The notes under the pieces were generated by a model. It made no database searches. It was not told the origin of the DNA and saw only the letters and a list, made by a program, of their open reading frames with translations. Positions 7,817-16,368 of a DNA stretch of 64,000 bases are shown in pieces (positions within the stretch are counted from its first letter, which is position 1; every line of letters starts with the position of its first letter). Source of the stretch: an uncultured Poribacteria bacterium (lineage in GTDB: Bacteria > Poribacteria > WGA-4E > WGA-3G); assembly GCA_951813545.1 (NCBI GenBank), contig CATOTL010000001.1, forward strand, positions 62,001 to 126,000. Reading direction: 5' to 3'. The position numbers and the translations under genes were made by a program.

Positions 7817-9130
7817 ATGCGCGATGCGCGATATACCATGAAATTGACCTTCAAATACCCTGTGTATCCAACAAAGACACAGGAAAGAACATTGCTTAAG
7901 TGGCTTGCCCACCTGTGTGAACTTCAGAACTCTGCGCGCCATGATCGCAAGGTTGCTTGGGAGGCTGAAGGCGAACGCGTCTCTTGCAACGACCAACAAA
8001 AGAAGTTGAAGGTTGCTCGTGAAAAATACGCTGACTTTCGCGAAGTCCCCCAAGATATGCAAATCTGTACTTTGGAGCGCACGGATAAAGCATTTGAAGG
8101 TTTTTATAGACGCTGGGAGAAGGGTGCTGGAAAAAAAGGCTATCCAAGACACCGCAAACGGATAAAGTCTCTGACATGGAAACTTCGCAAATATACCAAA
8201 GTGGTTCGTCGAAAAACAAAAGACGCTGACAAACAGAGACTTCGCGTTCGCCAAAATCCTATCCGAGAAACAGCATGGAAACACGACCGCTTGAAAGTCC
8301 CGAAACTTGGTGAAGTCAAGATATATATGCACCGCCCGCTTCAAGGCGACCCGAAAGAAGTTATACTCGTCAAAAAAGCGTCGGGGTGGTATGCCCATAT
8401 TACCTGTGAGTTGCCAGATACCCCGAAAGTTGAACCGACGACTGCGATTGCCGTTGACGTTGGCACGACCCACTATCTGACGACTTCTGAAGGTGAAAAG
8501 GAAGATAACCCACGCTGGTATCGTGAAGCCGAAGGTTTGCTTCATAAGCATAATCAGACGATGGCACGCCGTAAAAAAGGGAGTAAACGCTGGCAAAAAT
8601 CTGTACATACGACTGCCTTGCACCATGAACGCACTGCCAACAAACGCAAAGATTTCATTGCGAAACTCGTCTACAAACTCTTTCATCATTACGAAAATAA
8701 CGTCCTTGTCGCTGAAGACCTTAGCGTATCAAATATGGTTCAGAACCAACACCTGAGTAAGAGCATTTCCGATGCGTCTTGGGCAACCTTCTTTAAGTGG
8801 TGTGCAGACATAGCCGAAAGAGACGGTCTGCATTTCCACCAAGTTGACCCCAAGAACACTTCGCAAACTTGCTCCGCTTGTGGTGAGAAATCGCAAAAGA
8901 AACTCTCTTTGGCGATTCGCACCTTTGAGTGTCAGTTTTGTGGCACTTCGTTAGACAGAGACCACAACGCTGCTATAAACATACTTCTTCGGGCAGCTGC
9001 TGCCCGTCGTGGAGAGCGGTGGGTTTCCACCCTCTATGAAGCGAGAAACAAGAACGAAGCACAAGACGAAGGCTTGCTGAACGCAACACAACTTTTGTTG
9101 TTTGACGCCATCACAAGCCCAAGTCTTTAG
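7817..9130 (+). CDS. tnpB: TnpB RNA-guided nuclease of an IS605-group element
   Basis: This 437-residue TnpB has the three RuvC acidic residues at about D214 (AVDVGTTHYL), E300 (VLVAEDLSVSN) and D382 (LDRDHNAAINIL), and a four-cysteine zinc finger between the last two (CSACGEKSQK, CQFC). The N-terminus KLTFKYPVYPTKTQERTL is typical of the family. TnpB proteins cut DNA guided by an RNA made from the element's right end and help keep the element after excision. The start follows AGGGGATAA; an internal ATG at 7838 is possible. The copy at 55218-56528 differs at few positions, mostly at the C-terminus. Confidence 0.92.
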   Translation: MRDARYTMKLTFKYPVYPTKTQERTLLKWLAHLCELQNSARHDRKVAWEAEGERVSCNDQQKKLKVAREKYADFREVPQDMQICTLERTDKAFEGFYRRWEKGAGKKGYPRHRKRIKSLTWKLRKYTKVVRRKTKDADKQRLRVRQNPIRETAWKHDRLKVPKLGEVKIYMHRPLQGDPKEVILVKKASGWYAHITCELPDTPKVEPTTAIAVDVGTTHYLTTSEGEKEDNPRWYREAEGLLHKHNQTMARRKKGSKRWQKSVHTTALHHERTANKRKDFIAKLVYKLFHHYENNVLVAEDLSVSNMVQNQHLSKSISDASWATFFKWCADIAERDGLHFHQVDPKNTSQTCSACGEKSQKKLSLAIRTFECQFCGTSLDRDHNAAINILLRAAAARRGERWVSTLYEARNKNEAQDEGLLNATQLLLFDAITSPSL

Positions 9131-9145
9131 GCTTGGGTAGTTGAC

Positions 9146-9480
9146 TATAGATATGTTCCACCACTGGAGCAAAGGGATATCTTTACAGATAAATATCCCT
9201 TCTAAACCTTTCCGCACGCCAGCGGTGTGCTATGTGCTTTGACGCAGTGGCTTTCGTGGTAAACACCGCTTCCACAGCCGAACGCTACCGAAATATGGAC
9301 ACACCCTATAAAACAACTTGACGCACTGTCCCGCAGCTAAACCTTTCCTCACGCCAGCGGCGTGATATGTCTATAGAAAAAAGTTCTCAAGACCACCGCA
9401 CTCCAGCGGCGTGCTATGTGCTTTGACGCAGTGGCTTTCGTGGTAAACACCGCTTCCACAGCCGAACGCTGCCGAAATAT
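9146..9480. repeat. Hairpin repeats and a 110-bp tandem duplication
   Basis: Positions 9231-9339 and 9413-9523 are near-identical copies of a 110-bp unit that starts CTATGTGCTTTGACGCAG and ends CTGTCCCGCAGCT. Hairpins of the CTATAGACATA family lie at 9150-9235 and 9345-9412. The second copy ends in a working-looking promoter; the first lacks the -10 box. No gene is seen. Confidence 0.7.
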
Positions 9481-9502
9481 GGACACACCCCTATAAAACA
9501 AC

Positions 9503-9531
9503 TTGACGCACTGTCCCGCAGCTGATACAAT
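9503..9531 (+). promoter_or_regulatory. Promoter of the TolB-like gene at 9561
   Basis: TTGACG (9503-9508), 17 bp, TACAAT (9526-9531). The downstream gene has AGGAGGT before its GTG start. The -35 and spacer are duplicated at about 9318-9340, but the -10 there reads AAACCT. Confidence 0.7.
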
Positions 9532-9560
9532 ACGCCATACGAACAGGTAGGAGGTATAAA

Positions 9561-10717
9561 GTGAACCGAAGGATTGAGAACCCACTCTTTTTCATGAAAA
9601 GACGGCTCGTATATTATACAGTGTTAGGGGCTGTCCTGTTTATAGGTGTCGGTCTGTTGTCCATAGCCGACTGGGCAGACGCTGCGGGGCGTGATCGGAT
9701 CTCTTTTGCTTCCAATCGAACAGGCAACTTCGATATCTACGTCATGGACACCAATGGCGAGAATCTCCGAAACCTCACCAACCACCCGACAGACGAGTTT
9801 GGTCCTTGGGCTCCCGCAGGATTGCCCGTTCATACATGGTCGCCGGATGGGCGTTTCTTGGCTTATGTCTCCGGCAGAGATGGCAGTTTTAAAATTCATG
9901 TCATGGACACACGAACAGGAAAACACCGGCGGCTCACACACCGCCGCGAGTGGGAATGGGACCCTGCGTGGTCACCCGATGGAAAACAGATCGCTTTTGT
10001 TTCCCATGATAACGAACGTCATGACGAAATCTACAAAACGGATGTCAACGGCAAACATCTCGTCCAGTTGACAGACTTTGGCGGGAACAGGCACCCTGCG
10101 TGGTCACCCGATGGCAAACAGATCGCTTTTATCTCTTCAAGCCACAATCGGGGTGCTAAGAAGGACGGACTCTATGTGATGAATGCTGATGGGAAAGAAC
10201 TGAGGCGGATGCCGGATGGAGAGATCCAGGCGATCAAAGGCGAATTTGGCAGTAAATGTGCGTGGTCGCCCGATGGAAAACAGATTGCTTTTAGGCTCTA
10301 CATTCCTAACGCCGAGCGATACCACCTCTGTGTGATTGACGCGGATGGTAAAAACCTTCGCCAACTCACCCAAGGCGGTCCCATAGGGGGACCAAGGGCA
10401 GGTGAAAAACAGCAACCTGTCAAAGAACCCGCTGTTCCGCTGCCACCTCTCCCGCTTCCGCCGCTTCCTGAAATCGGTTCCCCGACGTGGTCGCCCGATG
10501 GCAACAGATTGCCTACGTTTATTCAGATAAAGTGCTCTGGCAAACCGCTGACATCTATGTCATAGACGCGGAGGGCAACGGACGCGGAACACCACTTGTA
10601 ACGGGTGCGCGGCAAGAGTTCTCTCCCAGGTGGGTGCCGGAGGGGTTCCTCTCTGTTTCACCGCAACCGCAACTACTCACAACCTTGTGGGCAGAAGTGA
10701 AAAAGCAACAAAAATAG
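9561..10717 (+). pseudogene. Secreted TolB-like beta-propeller, frameshifted
   Basis: A GTG start after AGGAGGT opens a protein with a signal peptide (YYTVLGAVLFIGVGLLS) and repeated TolB-type blades (TWSPDGRFLAYVS, AWSPDGKQIAFVS). Compared with the paralogue at 21560-22675, one A is missing near 10503 (GGCAACAGATTGCC instead of GGCAAACAGATTGCC). This shifts the frame, and the last 76 codons (AYVYSDKVLWQTADIYVID, ending PEGFLSVSP) continue in another frame to 10717. The protein should fold as a periplasmic or extracellular propeller of unknown ligand. It may be a real pseudogene or a single-base sequence error. Confidence 0.8.
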
Positions 10718-10892
10718 AAGCGTCAAAGCGTGCCCGTCAGTCCGCAACCGCAGCAAGTCCCTACAATACAAACAGACCGCTCTGTTCTTAGCAGCCCTCT
10801 ATGGGATATACACAACCTCTTTTTCCCTGTCAATTCCGCGTTTTTTCACTTTCTCGAATAGATTTGTGGGTTTCAGAGAAAAACCGTGTTTA

Positions 10893-11004
10893 TAGTAAAG
10901 TCAATAATTAAGGAGACACTTTCGATTCACAAAAAACGTTTCGTAGGGGCGAGGTTTCCTCGTCCGTCTTTCAAGAAGTGTCTTATTATTTTTAGAGGTC
11001 CCTA
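10893..11004. mobile_element. TA-target miniature element, divergent copy
   Basis: Comparison of the two inverted-repeat arms shows an empty site in the right arm (near 28990) and 112 bp flanked by TA here. The ends are TAGTAAAGTC and GGACCTCTA (imperfect inverted match), and the interior has GGGGCGAGGTTTCCTCG. The TA duplication suggests mobilisation by an IS630/Tc1-mariner-like transposase. The remainder of 10718-11068 shows no gene. Confidence 0.65.
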
Positions 11005-11068
11005 TAAATCGCGCCGCGGGTCCTAAATTAAATTGGTAGTTAACGCGGTGGTACACGCGCCGAGTTTT

Positions 11069-12106
11069 TCACAACCGCAGGGGTGGCATGGCTTCCGCGC
11101 CCCTCCCAAAAGACGCGTGTGCGTGATGAGAACCGCTCCGTGCGCTATCAGAACCGCTGTGTGCGTGATGAGAACCGCCTAAAATGGCGCGCGTGACTTC
11201 GAGCGACTGATCGAAATCCGTTCGGATGGCTTTGGGGATCCGATGCCGGTCGCGATCCTTGATGGGTTTCCATTGACCTTGATTCTTCACCCGCCGTGTC
11301 TCAACCTCCGCTGTTACCACATTCAACCGATACAACGCATTGAAGGAATACCGCCACTCACCATCAACCCGCATCTCGCTCTTTTGCCATTTCTCTGTTT
11401 GACGCTCGGCGCGTCTTCGGGCAGCACGGTTCTGATACGGCTTCGGATACAGCTGAAACTGCGAACACTCCCATATCTCCGATAACCGTTCAAGCATGCC
11501 GGCATCACGCAACATCTTGATGGCATCGCAGATGGTCTGCTTGCCGAATCCGGTCCATTTCGCCAACGTCGCCATACTGATTTTATCGGTGATGCCGGTG
11601 GTCCAGTCGGAGTGGAGTTTGAGCATCAACCACACCAACGCCGCTTTCCAGTCAATATCACCGGCAAAGAGACGTTCAAAGATACCGCCTTCCCCACGCG
11701 GCACAGCGAAGGAGAGCGGTCGATTGTCTTTGTCCATCGGGACGAGGGACGGATCGCACCAGTGATGCTTTATCTGATAGGTGCCGGCGGTATTCCCTTT
11801 CGGGGCAGTCTTGCGTTGAAGCCACTGCCTCAGAACCTTCTTAAGTGCGTCTCGGACGTAGCGGTGCGAGGTATGTATTAGATCCGCAAGTTCACGACTG
11901 CTCGTCCGCCACGTCAGACCGCTTGACCAATTGCTACGATAGCAAAGCACCAACGTCACCATCGCCTCAAGCGGACTCACGCTGTTGGCTTTCAGCTCGG
12001 AAAAGATACTAAAATCTCCAAACGGGAGCTGGAGCGTCGATTCTTGGTATTCATACGCGGGTTTGAAAATCGGAGCGTCGTTATGGACGGCTACTAATGC
12101 TGCCAT
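11069..12106 (-). CDS. Tandem winged-helix rep-like DNA-binding protein, copy 1
   Basis: 345 residues. Two winged-helix regions are visible: about 50-108 (LTWRTSSRELADLIHTSHR) and about 165-215 (ISMATLAKWTGFGKQT, then LRDAGMLERL). A basic linker (RAARRRAERQTEKWQK) and a histidine-rich tail with GGSHHAHSGS repeats follow. A two-domain winged-helix protein encoded beside a divergent promoter-terminator unit and containing 21-bp DNA repeats in its own 3' end (11119-11180) fits a plasmid replication initiator. No close family is recognised, so this is inference. The start (ATG after AAAGGAATCACGC) is shared with the second copy; the longer open frame would run through the small RNA unit and is rejected. 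Confidence 0.7.
   Translation of the reverse strand: MAALVAVHNDAPIFKPAYEYQESTLQLPFGDFSIFSELKANSVSPLEAMVTLVLCYRSNWSSGLTWRTSSRELADLIHTSHRYVRDALKKVLRQWLQRKTAPKGNTAGTYQIKHHWCDPSLVPMDKDNRPLSFAVPRGEGGIFERLFAGDIDWKAALVWLMLKLHSDWTTGITDKISMATLAKWTGFGKQTICDAIKMLRDAGMLERLSEIWECSQFQLYPKPYQNRAARRRAERQTEKWQKSEMRVDGEWRYSFNALYRLNVVTAEVETRRVKNQGQWKPIKDRDRHRIPKAIRTDFDQSLEVTRAILGGSHHAHSGSDSARSGSHHAHASFGRGAEAMPPLRL
11119..11180. repeat. Three 21-bp direct repeats inside the rep-like gene
   Basis: Units starting GTGCGTGATGAGAACCGC begin at 11119, 11140 and 11161, an exact 21-bp period (two helical turns). The second has two changes. The right-arm gene has the same array at 28822-28883. In some plasmids the initiator binds iterons inside its own gene, so these may be a second origin. 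They also encode the repeated SHHAHSG peptide, so a protein-level cause is possible. Confidence 0.6.
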
Positions 12107-12173
12107 GCGTGATTCCTTTCTTAGGTAGATAGGAATCGAAAAAGGGAAAAGCGAGTCGGCCTCGAAAAAACAC

Positions 12174-12297
12174 TTGACTTTTTTCAGTCGAGACGCTATA
12201 ATTAAATCGGTAATTGATAGTTGCCGACTCATTTGGGGGTTTTCCCTCAATCGATTCCTGAATTCTTTGCCCGCGTTACAGCGCGGGCTTCTTTTTT
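12174..12297 (+). ncRNA. Predicted small RNA divergent from the rep-like gene (left arm)
   Basis: TTGACT (12174-12179), 17 bp and TATAAT (12197-12202) point away from the rep-like gene. About 90 bp later comes the intrinsic terminator GCCCGCG...CGCGGGC plus a T-run (12269-12297). Between them are a small stem (GGTAA...TTGCC) and a second hairpin (GGGGGTTTTCCCTC). There is no ORF with a ribosome-binding site. The same order is kept at 27829-27703, and remnants lie at 849-815 and 266-234. If the rep mRNA starts upstream of 12297 on the other strand, this RNA is antisense to its leader, as in copy-number control RNAs. Confidence 0.6.
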
Positions 12298-12630
12298 ATA
12301 GATTTATATGAGTTTGATAATAAAAATGCGCGGATCCCCGTAGGTTGGGTTGAGCGGGTCTTACTCAAAAGACTCTGGAGAAAATAGACCTTCAAAAACA
12401 TCAAGCACCCTAAAATCACTACAACACGAGTGAAACCCAACTTTGCTCATGCTGATGACCTTTGCCTTGTTGGGTTTCGCTATGCTTATCTCTGTGAAAC
12501 GCTGCCCGAGCAGGGATATTTTGCGTATAAACGCAAGAGTTCTTGGTTTTTACTGCTCAACCTAAGGGGAAACACCCAAGCAAAAACACCTACGGCTACT
12601 ATACCCGTGATTCAATAGAAAACCCAATAC
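12298..12630. other. Intergenic stretch shared by both inverted-repeat arms
   Basis: A short open frame at 12430-12618 has no clear ribosome-binding site. The segment contains AACCCAAC...GTTGGGTTTCGC inverted motifs and the GGTGTTTTTGCTTGGGTG micro-repeat (reverse orientation near 12575), both found elsewhere as repeats. I treat it as non-coding. Confidence 0.4.
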
Positions 12631-12639
12631 ATAAGTCTT

Positions 12640-12990
12640 CGCACGCCAGCGGCGTGCTATGTCTATAGAAAATCGCTTCGTCAAGACGCTGTACGCCAGC
12701 GGCGTGCTATGTGTTTCGGAAGGACATACCGCTCCTCTGGAGCGGAAACCTCACGTTGGATGGCTGCTATAGACATATTGCTCCTCTGGAGCAAAGACAG
12801 ATAGTGTGGCGGTGTAGGATTGATGTGTTCTGCACTCCGGAGGAGTGCTATGTCTATAGAAAACGGGATGTCCAACTCTTGCACTTTCTTCGGCTTGCTA
12901 TGTATGGTGATACCACATACCGCTCCGCTGGAGCGGAAACGTCGTGTTGTCCAATTGCTATAGACATATTGCTCCGCTGGAGCAAAGATG
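12640..12990. repeat. Hairpin repeat cluster (CTATAGACATA family)
   Basis: At least seven hairpins with GCACGCCAGCGGCGTGC-, GCTCCTCTGGAGC- and GCTCCGCTGGAGC-type cores lie between ACATAGC and CTATAGACATA arms. The cluster is repeated in inverted form at 27060-27500. A further dispersed unit follows at 13060-13120 (TCGGGAATCGGAGTTCCCTC, the reverse of GAGGGAACTCCGATTCCCGA), which also occurs near 15830, 26940, 27240 and in the 40.3-41.0 kb tandem array. Confidence 0.7.
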
Positions 12991-13172
12991 TCCGTTTTAG
13001 GTGCTCCGTTTCCTCCCTTATCAGAAGGGTTGGTTTTTGTGCTACAACAGAGCCCCCTGTGGCTGCCCGTATCGCTTCGGAAAGTCGGGAATCGGAGTTC
13101 CCTCCTACAACACACGCCCATCTCTAAGAATCCCCTTCGCCTCCAACCCCGCGGCAGTTTTACATGTGTTTC

Positions 13173-13298
13173 TTGCTTTTTTCCCCCTAATGTGATACAC
13201 TATTCAGACCAGTTTGGGTGGCACTGCTAAGAGCGGGGACTCTCTCCGTTTCTGCCACCCTCCCACCTTGGCAGGGGGATAAATGGACTGGGACTGGA
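13173..13298 (+). promoter_or_regulatory. Promoter plus conserved hairpin leader A (before the BglII-like gene)
   Basis: TTGCTT (13173-13178), 17 bp and TACACT (13196-13201) form a promoter. The transcript would carry the stem GGGTGGCA (13215-13222) / TGCCACCC (13253-13260), then TCCCACC and AGGGGGATAA. The same leader occurs, in sense orientation, before the D12 methyltransferase (21473-21374) and the SPPY methyltransferase (31346-31226). A mini-ORF, MDWDWKIR, starts after GGGGGATAA and its TGA overlaps the ATG of the nuclease gene. The leader may be a structured regulatory RNA. Confidence 0.65.
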
Positions 13299-13305
13299 AA
13301 ATCCG

Positions 13306-13935
13306 ATGAAGATTATTGCTGCCGAGTATTCATTCAACGATGGACATTCCATCCAAGAGACGCACCCTCACTTGTTAAAAGAGGTTGAGGATATTATTGC
13401 TGGCGTTGATGCCTCACACTACAAAACGAAAGAAAGCAGAGAAATCACGATGCCGGGCAAAATGTTGTATAGTCCGCCTGACCTTAATAGTGCCTTTGCT
13501 GAGGGCTTTGAATCCAAAGGATGGCAGAAGAAACGCGTAACATGTACCTATTCAACAGACCACTACCGCCCTGGATATTCACCCAAACAGATGCACCCGG
13601 CATATCGAGAAATGGATTTTTTGAAAGGTCGCCTTGGGGTGGAAGTCCAGTTCGGGAAATACGCGTTTATGGTCTACAATGTGTGTGCGAAAATGACTAT
13701 TTTTCGCAACCTCGGTCACATTGATGCTGGGATTGAGATTGTCCCTGTAAAATCCTTTGCGGGTGAAATGTCTACCGGGGTCTCATATTTTGAGCAGTTC
13801 GTCTGGGATTTAGAAACGCGAGGCGTTGCCGACATTGATATCCCTGTCCTCATCTTCGGGATTGATGTGGGGGAAACTGACGACGGAAATTCCACGTTGA
13901 AAGAATCTGATCAAATTCAGTTGAATTTTAAGTGA
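13306..13935 (+). CDS. BglII/BstYI-like type II restriction endonuclease
   Basis: 209 residues, close to the usual size for BglII (about 220). The C-terminal half carries the family pattern: GRLGVEVQFGKYAFMVYN (about residues 108-125), then DAGIEIVPVK, GVSYFEQFVWDLETRG and DIPVLIFGIDVG. In the fold the acidic residues of EVQFGK and DAGIEIVP form the metal site. BglII cuts AGATCT and BstYI cuts RGATCY; the specificity here cannot be read from sequence. No methyltransferase is adjacent; a D12-class adenine methyltransferase that could protect GATC lies 6.4 kb away under the same kind of leader. The family call is by recalled pattern. Confidence 0.7.
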   Translation: MKIIAAEYSFNDGHSIQETHPHLLKEVEDIIAGVDASHYKTKESREITMPGKMLYSPPDLNSAFAEGFESKGWQKKRVTCTYSTDHYRPGYSPKQMHPAYREMDFLKGRLGVEVQFGKYAFMVYNVCAKMTIFRNLGHIDAGIEIVPVKSFAGEMSTGVSYFEQFVWDLETRGVADIDIPVLIFGIDVGETDDGNSTLKESDQIQLNFK

Positions 13936-14178
13936 CATATCACGTAAGTAAAGTGTGAAAGAAGTTTTGAGAAGATGAAATGATAGTGGTGCTCTCCTAT
14001 AGCGCGTCGCTCTAATTCTATACAACAAAAGTTCCCAGATGCGAAGTGCTATGGACGAACCACCCCACCGAGACAGAATACCCATGCCAGACCTCGCCGA
14101 GATGCTTGGAGGTTAGGCGAGTCGCACATCCTTTGTACCACTCAAGAAACATCCACAATCCTGTTCATCCCAAAACTA

Positions 14179-14523
14179 CTAGTCGAATGCAGCGATGATG
14201 TACCATGAATACGGCTTTTTCGGATTAGGGACTCCCAGATCAATACCTGTAATCTGCACTCTGAAGCGATAGGTTTTCCCTATTCTATAATTTCTGAAAT
14301 TTTCATCTGCGTCGTGCGGGTCACCGAGTATCAAAAAAGCGATGTCTGATCTGCCAGTCTCCAAGTATAACACCTTATCATACACCTTATCGACTTTCGT
14401 TTTGAAACGGACCCATTCATATCGGCGCAAGTATGTGCGGCGTTTACTGCCACGCCATCGCGCACGAATGCACCCATCCAACACCCGTAGACGGACATGT
14501 GCCCAAGCCTCTAAAATTGTCAT
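14179..14523 (-). CDS. Hypothetical protein
   Basis: 114 residues if started at the ATG at 14523; the frame is open 17 codons further up, but that part lies in repeat-like DNA (GCGAGCGTCCCTG) and is left out. It reads MTILEAWAHVRLRVLDGC, is rich in Arg and Tyr in the middle and ends KKPYSWYIIAAFD. The regular alternation (KTYRFRVQITGIDLG) suggests a beta-rich domain. No family is recognised, and no clear ribosome-binding site is seen. Confidence 0.45.
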   Translation of the reverse strand: MTILEAWAHVRLRVLDGCIRARWRGSKRRTYLRRYEWVRFKTKVDKVYDKVLYLETGRSDIAFLILGDPHDADENFRNYRIGKTYRFRVQITGIDLGVPNPKKPYSWYIIAAFD

Positions 14524-14577
14524 TTTTTTACAGGGACGCTCGCAGGTCCCCGCCCTCGTAAGATATGTGGACATTTT

Positions 14578-14606
14578 CGTAGGGGTTAGGTCACCTAACC
14601 CCTACG
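14578..14606. repeat. 29-bp perfect palindrome
   Basis: Two 14-base arms (CGTAGGGGTTAGGT and its complement) flank a single C. An identical copy lies at 59485-59513 between two CRISPR repeats. It looks like a dispersed palindromic unit. Confidence 0.8.
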
Positions 14607-14767
14607 AGAAGCGCGAAGTCTCGTTTTTACCAAACTCACGTTTGATTAAGTATTTTAATTGACAAATGAAGAAAAATCGAGAAAACTATCTTTTCTTGCT
14701 ACCAATGTATCAAAAATAAAAAAGGGTAAATCTTTCAACCTTCAACACCATAAAAGGAGTTATATTC

Positions 14768-15523
14768 ATGTTTAAGAAAATTGTGAGTTTTTGTCTGGTG
14801 GGTCTATTCGTCGCGATGGTCGGATATGGCATATTTAGCATATTTGAACACCTGAACAGCCGATCGGATGCCGAGAAAAACGAGGCACTTGAACGCGCGA
14901 AGGCAGAAGTCGAGAGTGTGAAACAAGAAACAGACACCGCGATAGCGCGTTCCAAAGCAGAGGTCGCCAAAGTAAAAGAAAAAACAGATGCTGCAGTAAA
15001 GCAGTCCAAAGCAGAGATTGCCAAAGTAAAAGAGAAGACAGACGCTGCAATAAAACGTTCCAAAGCAGAAATCGAGAACGTAAAAGCGGAGACGGACGCC
15101 GCGGTGAAACGTGCTAAGGCTAAGGCTGAGATCACCAAAGCGAGGATTCAAACGTATGCCGAAATCCTCAAATCTAAAATCGGTGTCAATGTCTTAAAGA
15201 CGGCGGCTTATACAGATTCGGAGAAGGCTCAGATTTTAGCGAAAGCGGATGCCGCACAGGCTCGGATCTTAGCTGCCGCTTCCGTTGATGCCGCTGAACT
15301 GCAGGCACTGATTGGGGCGGTGCAAACCCGGTTGCAAGCGAAGACAGAATCGGCGCGTATTGAAGCCGAGAAACAGGTTGAGATCGCCCAAGCCGCCGTT
15401 AAGGTCGCTGGCACAAAAGCTGCCGCCGAGGTTGTCAAAGCGATGGCTGCAGTAAAGACGGAAGCGCAGCTGATTCGCGCCGCCGCCACCGTCGCAGCCA
15501 TGCGGATTGTTGCGGAGAAATAG
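14768..15523 (+). CDS. Membrane-anchored coiled-coil repeat protein
   Basis: 251 residues. An N-terminal hydrophobic segment (IVSFCLVGLFVAMVGYGIF, residues 5-23) anchors it or acts as an uncleaved signal. Residues 38-112 hold near-perfect 18-residue repeats such as SKAEIAKVKEKTDAAIKR, which form long charged amphipathic helices. The remainder is Ala-rich and helical (AQARILAAASVDAAELQ). The architecture resembles apolipoprotein-like, YtxH-like or stalk proteins with a structural role at the envelope. An AAGGAGT site precedes the ATG. No enzymatic motif is present, and it stands alone. Confidence 0.7.
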   Translation: MFKKIVSFCLVGLFVAMVGYGIFSIFEHLNSRSDAEKNEALERAKAEVESVKQETDTAIARSKAEVAKVKEKTDAAVKQSKAEIAKVKEKTDAAIKRSKAEIENVKAETDAAVKRAKAKAEITKARIQTYAEILKSKIGVNVLKTAAYTDSEKAQILAKADAAQARILAAASVDAAELQALIGAVQTRLQAKTESARIEAEKQVEIAQAAVKVAGTKAAAEVVKAMAAVKTEAQLIRAAATVAAMRIVAEK

Positions 15524-15553
15524 CACGGAACGGCATCAGGTGTAAGGGGTCCG

Positions 15554-15714
15554 TTATTCAAAAGCATTCGCCACCAGCACGAGGTCCAGCACATTCACAA
15601 CGCCATCACCATTGACATCGGGTGTATCCGTGCCAAAGTCATTTGCGACCAACACCAGATCCAAGACGTTGACAACGCCATCACCATTAACATCCGCAAA
15701 TACGTAGACCTCTT
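15554..15714 (-). pseudogene. Orphan dockerin-like EF-hand repeat fragment
   Basis: Read on the minus strand, the DNA encodes two copies of [18 protein letters not shown], the calcium-binding dockerin-type loop, ending at a stop (15556-15554). Upstream the frame meets a TAA after about 50 codons and no start is seen, so this is the 3' remnant of a larger secreted protein. The intact form of this tail is seen at the end of the WD40 protein encoded at 24847-22730. Confidence 0.75.
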
Positions 15715-15715
15715 A

Positions 15716-16140
15716 TACGGGGTTCTTGCTTGGACGTTTCTGCGTATTTTCTCCAGCCCTTGTGAGTGCCCGCAAACTCACTTTCTTGCGGAAGCGGTTT
15801 CCAACCCCGACTCCTCCGTTTTCTGTAGGAGGGAACTCCGATTCCCGACCCGTCCATTCCCTCCATTGTAGAAACCCCTGATCGCGAATCTTATTCGCAT
15901 ACAGCAGCACACGCGCACATGTGCGACAGCAGCACATGTGTGTCTGTCGCACATCGGCAAATTATCGCACGGATACCGAATCAAAATAAACTCCAAATTC
16001 TTGCCTTTGGCTACCTCAAGAGGCAAGAATTGCCTTTGCCTTGAAGCCACGTCCCACCTACATTCGTCCGCTTTTTTGCCCTATTTTTATTTCAAAAACT
16101 AAGGCAATTTAGGGCAATTTAGGGCAATTTCGTATAGCAG
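15716..16140. repeat. Mixed short repeats, no gene
   Basis: Contains the dispersed motif GAGGGAACTCCGATTCCCGA (near 15830), a CACATG repeat cluster at 15896-15955 (CGCACATGTGCGACAGCAGC) and three direct AGGGCAATTT units near 16105-16135. No supported coding frame. Confidence 0.6.
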
Positions 16141-16224
16141 ACAATTTTCCACAATTGCGCGCCTCGACGACACTTCTTTTTTCCGATAAAATTTGCCCAA
16201 CGGTGATATACTACTAAAGTCTTA

Positions 16225-16338
16225 TAGTAAAACCCGAAAATAAGAGGGCACTTTGGAAAACACAAAACACCTCACCACCGCTGGCGAGGATTGTATCCTC
16301 GCCTCTTTGGAGTGTCTAATTAATTCTAAACTTTACTA
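16225..16338. mobile_element. TA-target miniature element, short form
   Basis: 114 bp bounded by TAGTAAAACCCG and ...AACTTTACTA with TA on both sides. It contains ACCTCACCACCGCTGGCGAGG and a complementary CCTCGCC, giving an internal hairpin. Other copies: 25100-25213 (short form), 25784-25920 and 47481-47617 (long form), and 60749-60882 (truncated). Confidence 0.8.
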
Positions 16339-16368
16339 TAAATTGAATGGGAGGTATCATTTCTTCAG

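Larger units (their letters stand above)
7646..9145 (+). mobile_element. IS605-group element with solo tnpB, copy 1
   Basis: About 1.5 kb nearly identical to 55048-56543. Comparing flanks puts the left end after TCAC (7642-7645) and the right end at GTTGAC. Both ends have subterminal hairpins (GGGCAGGAAGTCC region on the left; CCCAAGTCTTTAGGCTTGGG on the right), as expected for single-strand transposition by a TnpA Y1 enzyme. No tnpA lies in either copy, so mobility needs a TnpA in trans. A clear promoter drives tnpB. Confidence 0.85.
10815..13147. repeat. Left arm of a 2-kb inverted repeat
   Basis: This stretch matches 26887-29080 in inverted orientation. The shared part covers a rep-like winged-helix gene, its divergent promoter-terminator unit, a stretch around 12430-12620 (TTGTTGGGTTTCGCTATGC...), the hairpin repeats of 12640-12990 and the last codons of the small wHTH gene at 26581-26940. 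Differences are point changes, the 112-bp miniature element (10893-11004) and a tandem duplication present only in the right arm. The arms bracket about 13.7 kb of unique DNA. Confidence 0.8.

Noticed and set aside
7700..8689. 329-codon minus-strand ORF (also at 55101-56090)
   Set aside because: It lies antisense to tnpB, whose RuvC and zinc-finger motifs prove the plus frame. The Phe-rich composition is a shadow of the coding strand.
12107..12250. N-terminal extension of the left rep-like gene
   Set aside because: It would translate through the divergent promoter unit. The right-arm copy starts at the equivalent internal ATG with a good ribosome-binding site.
12430..12618. 62-codon ORF
   Set aside because: It lies in repeat DNA, lacks a ribosome-binding site and is not conserved in the right arm as a frame.
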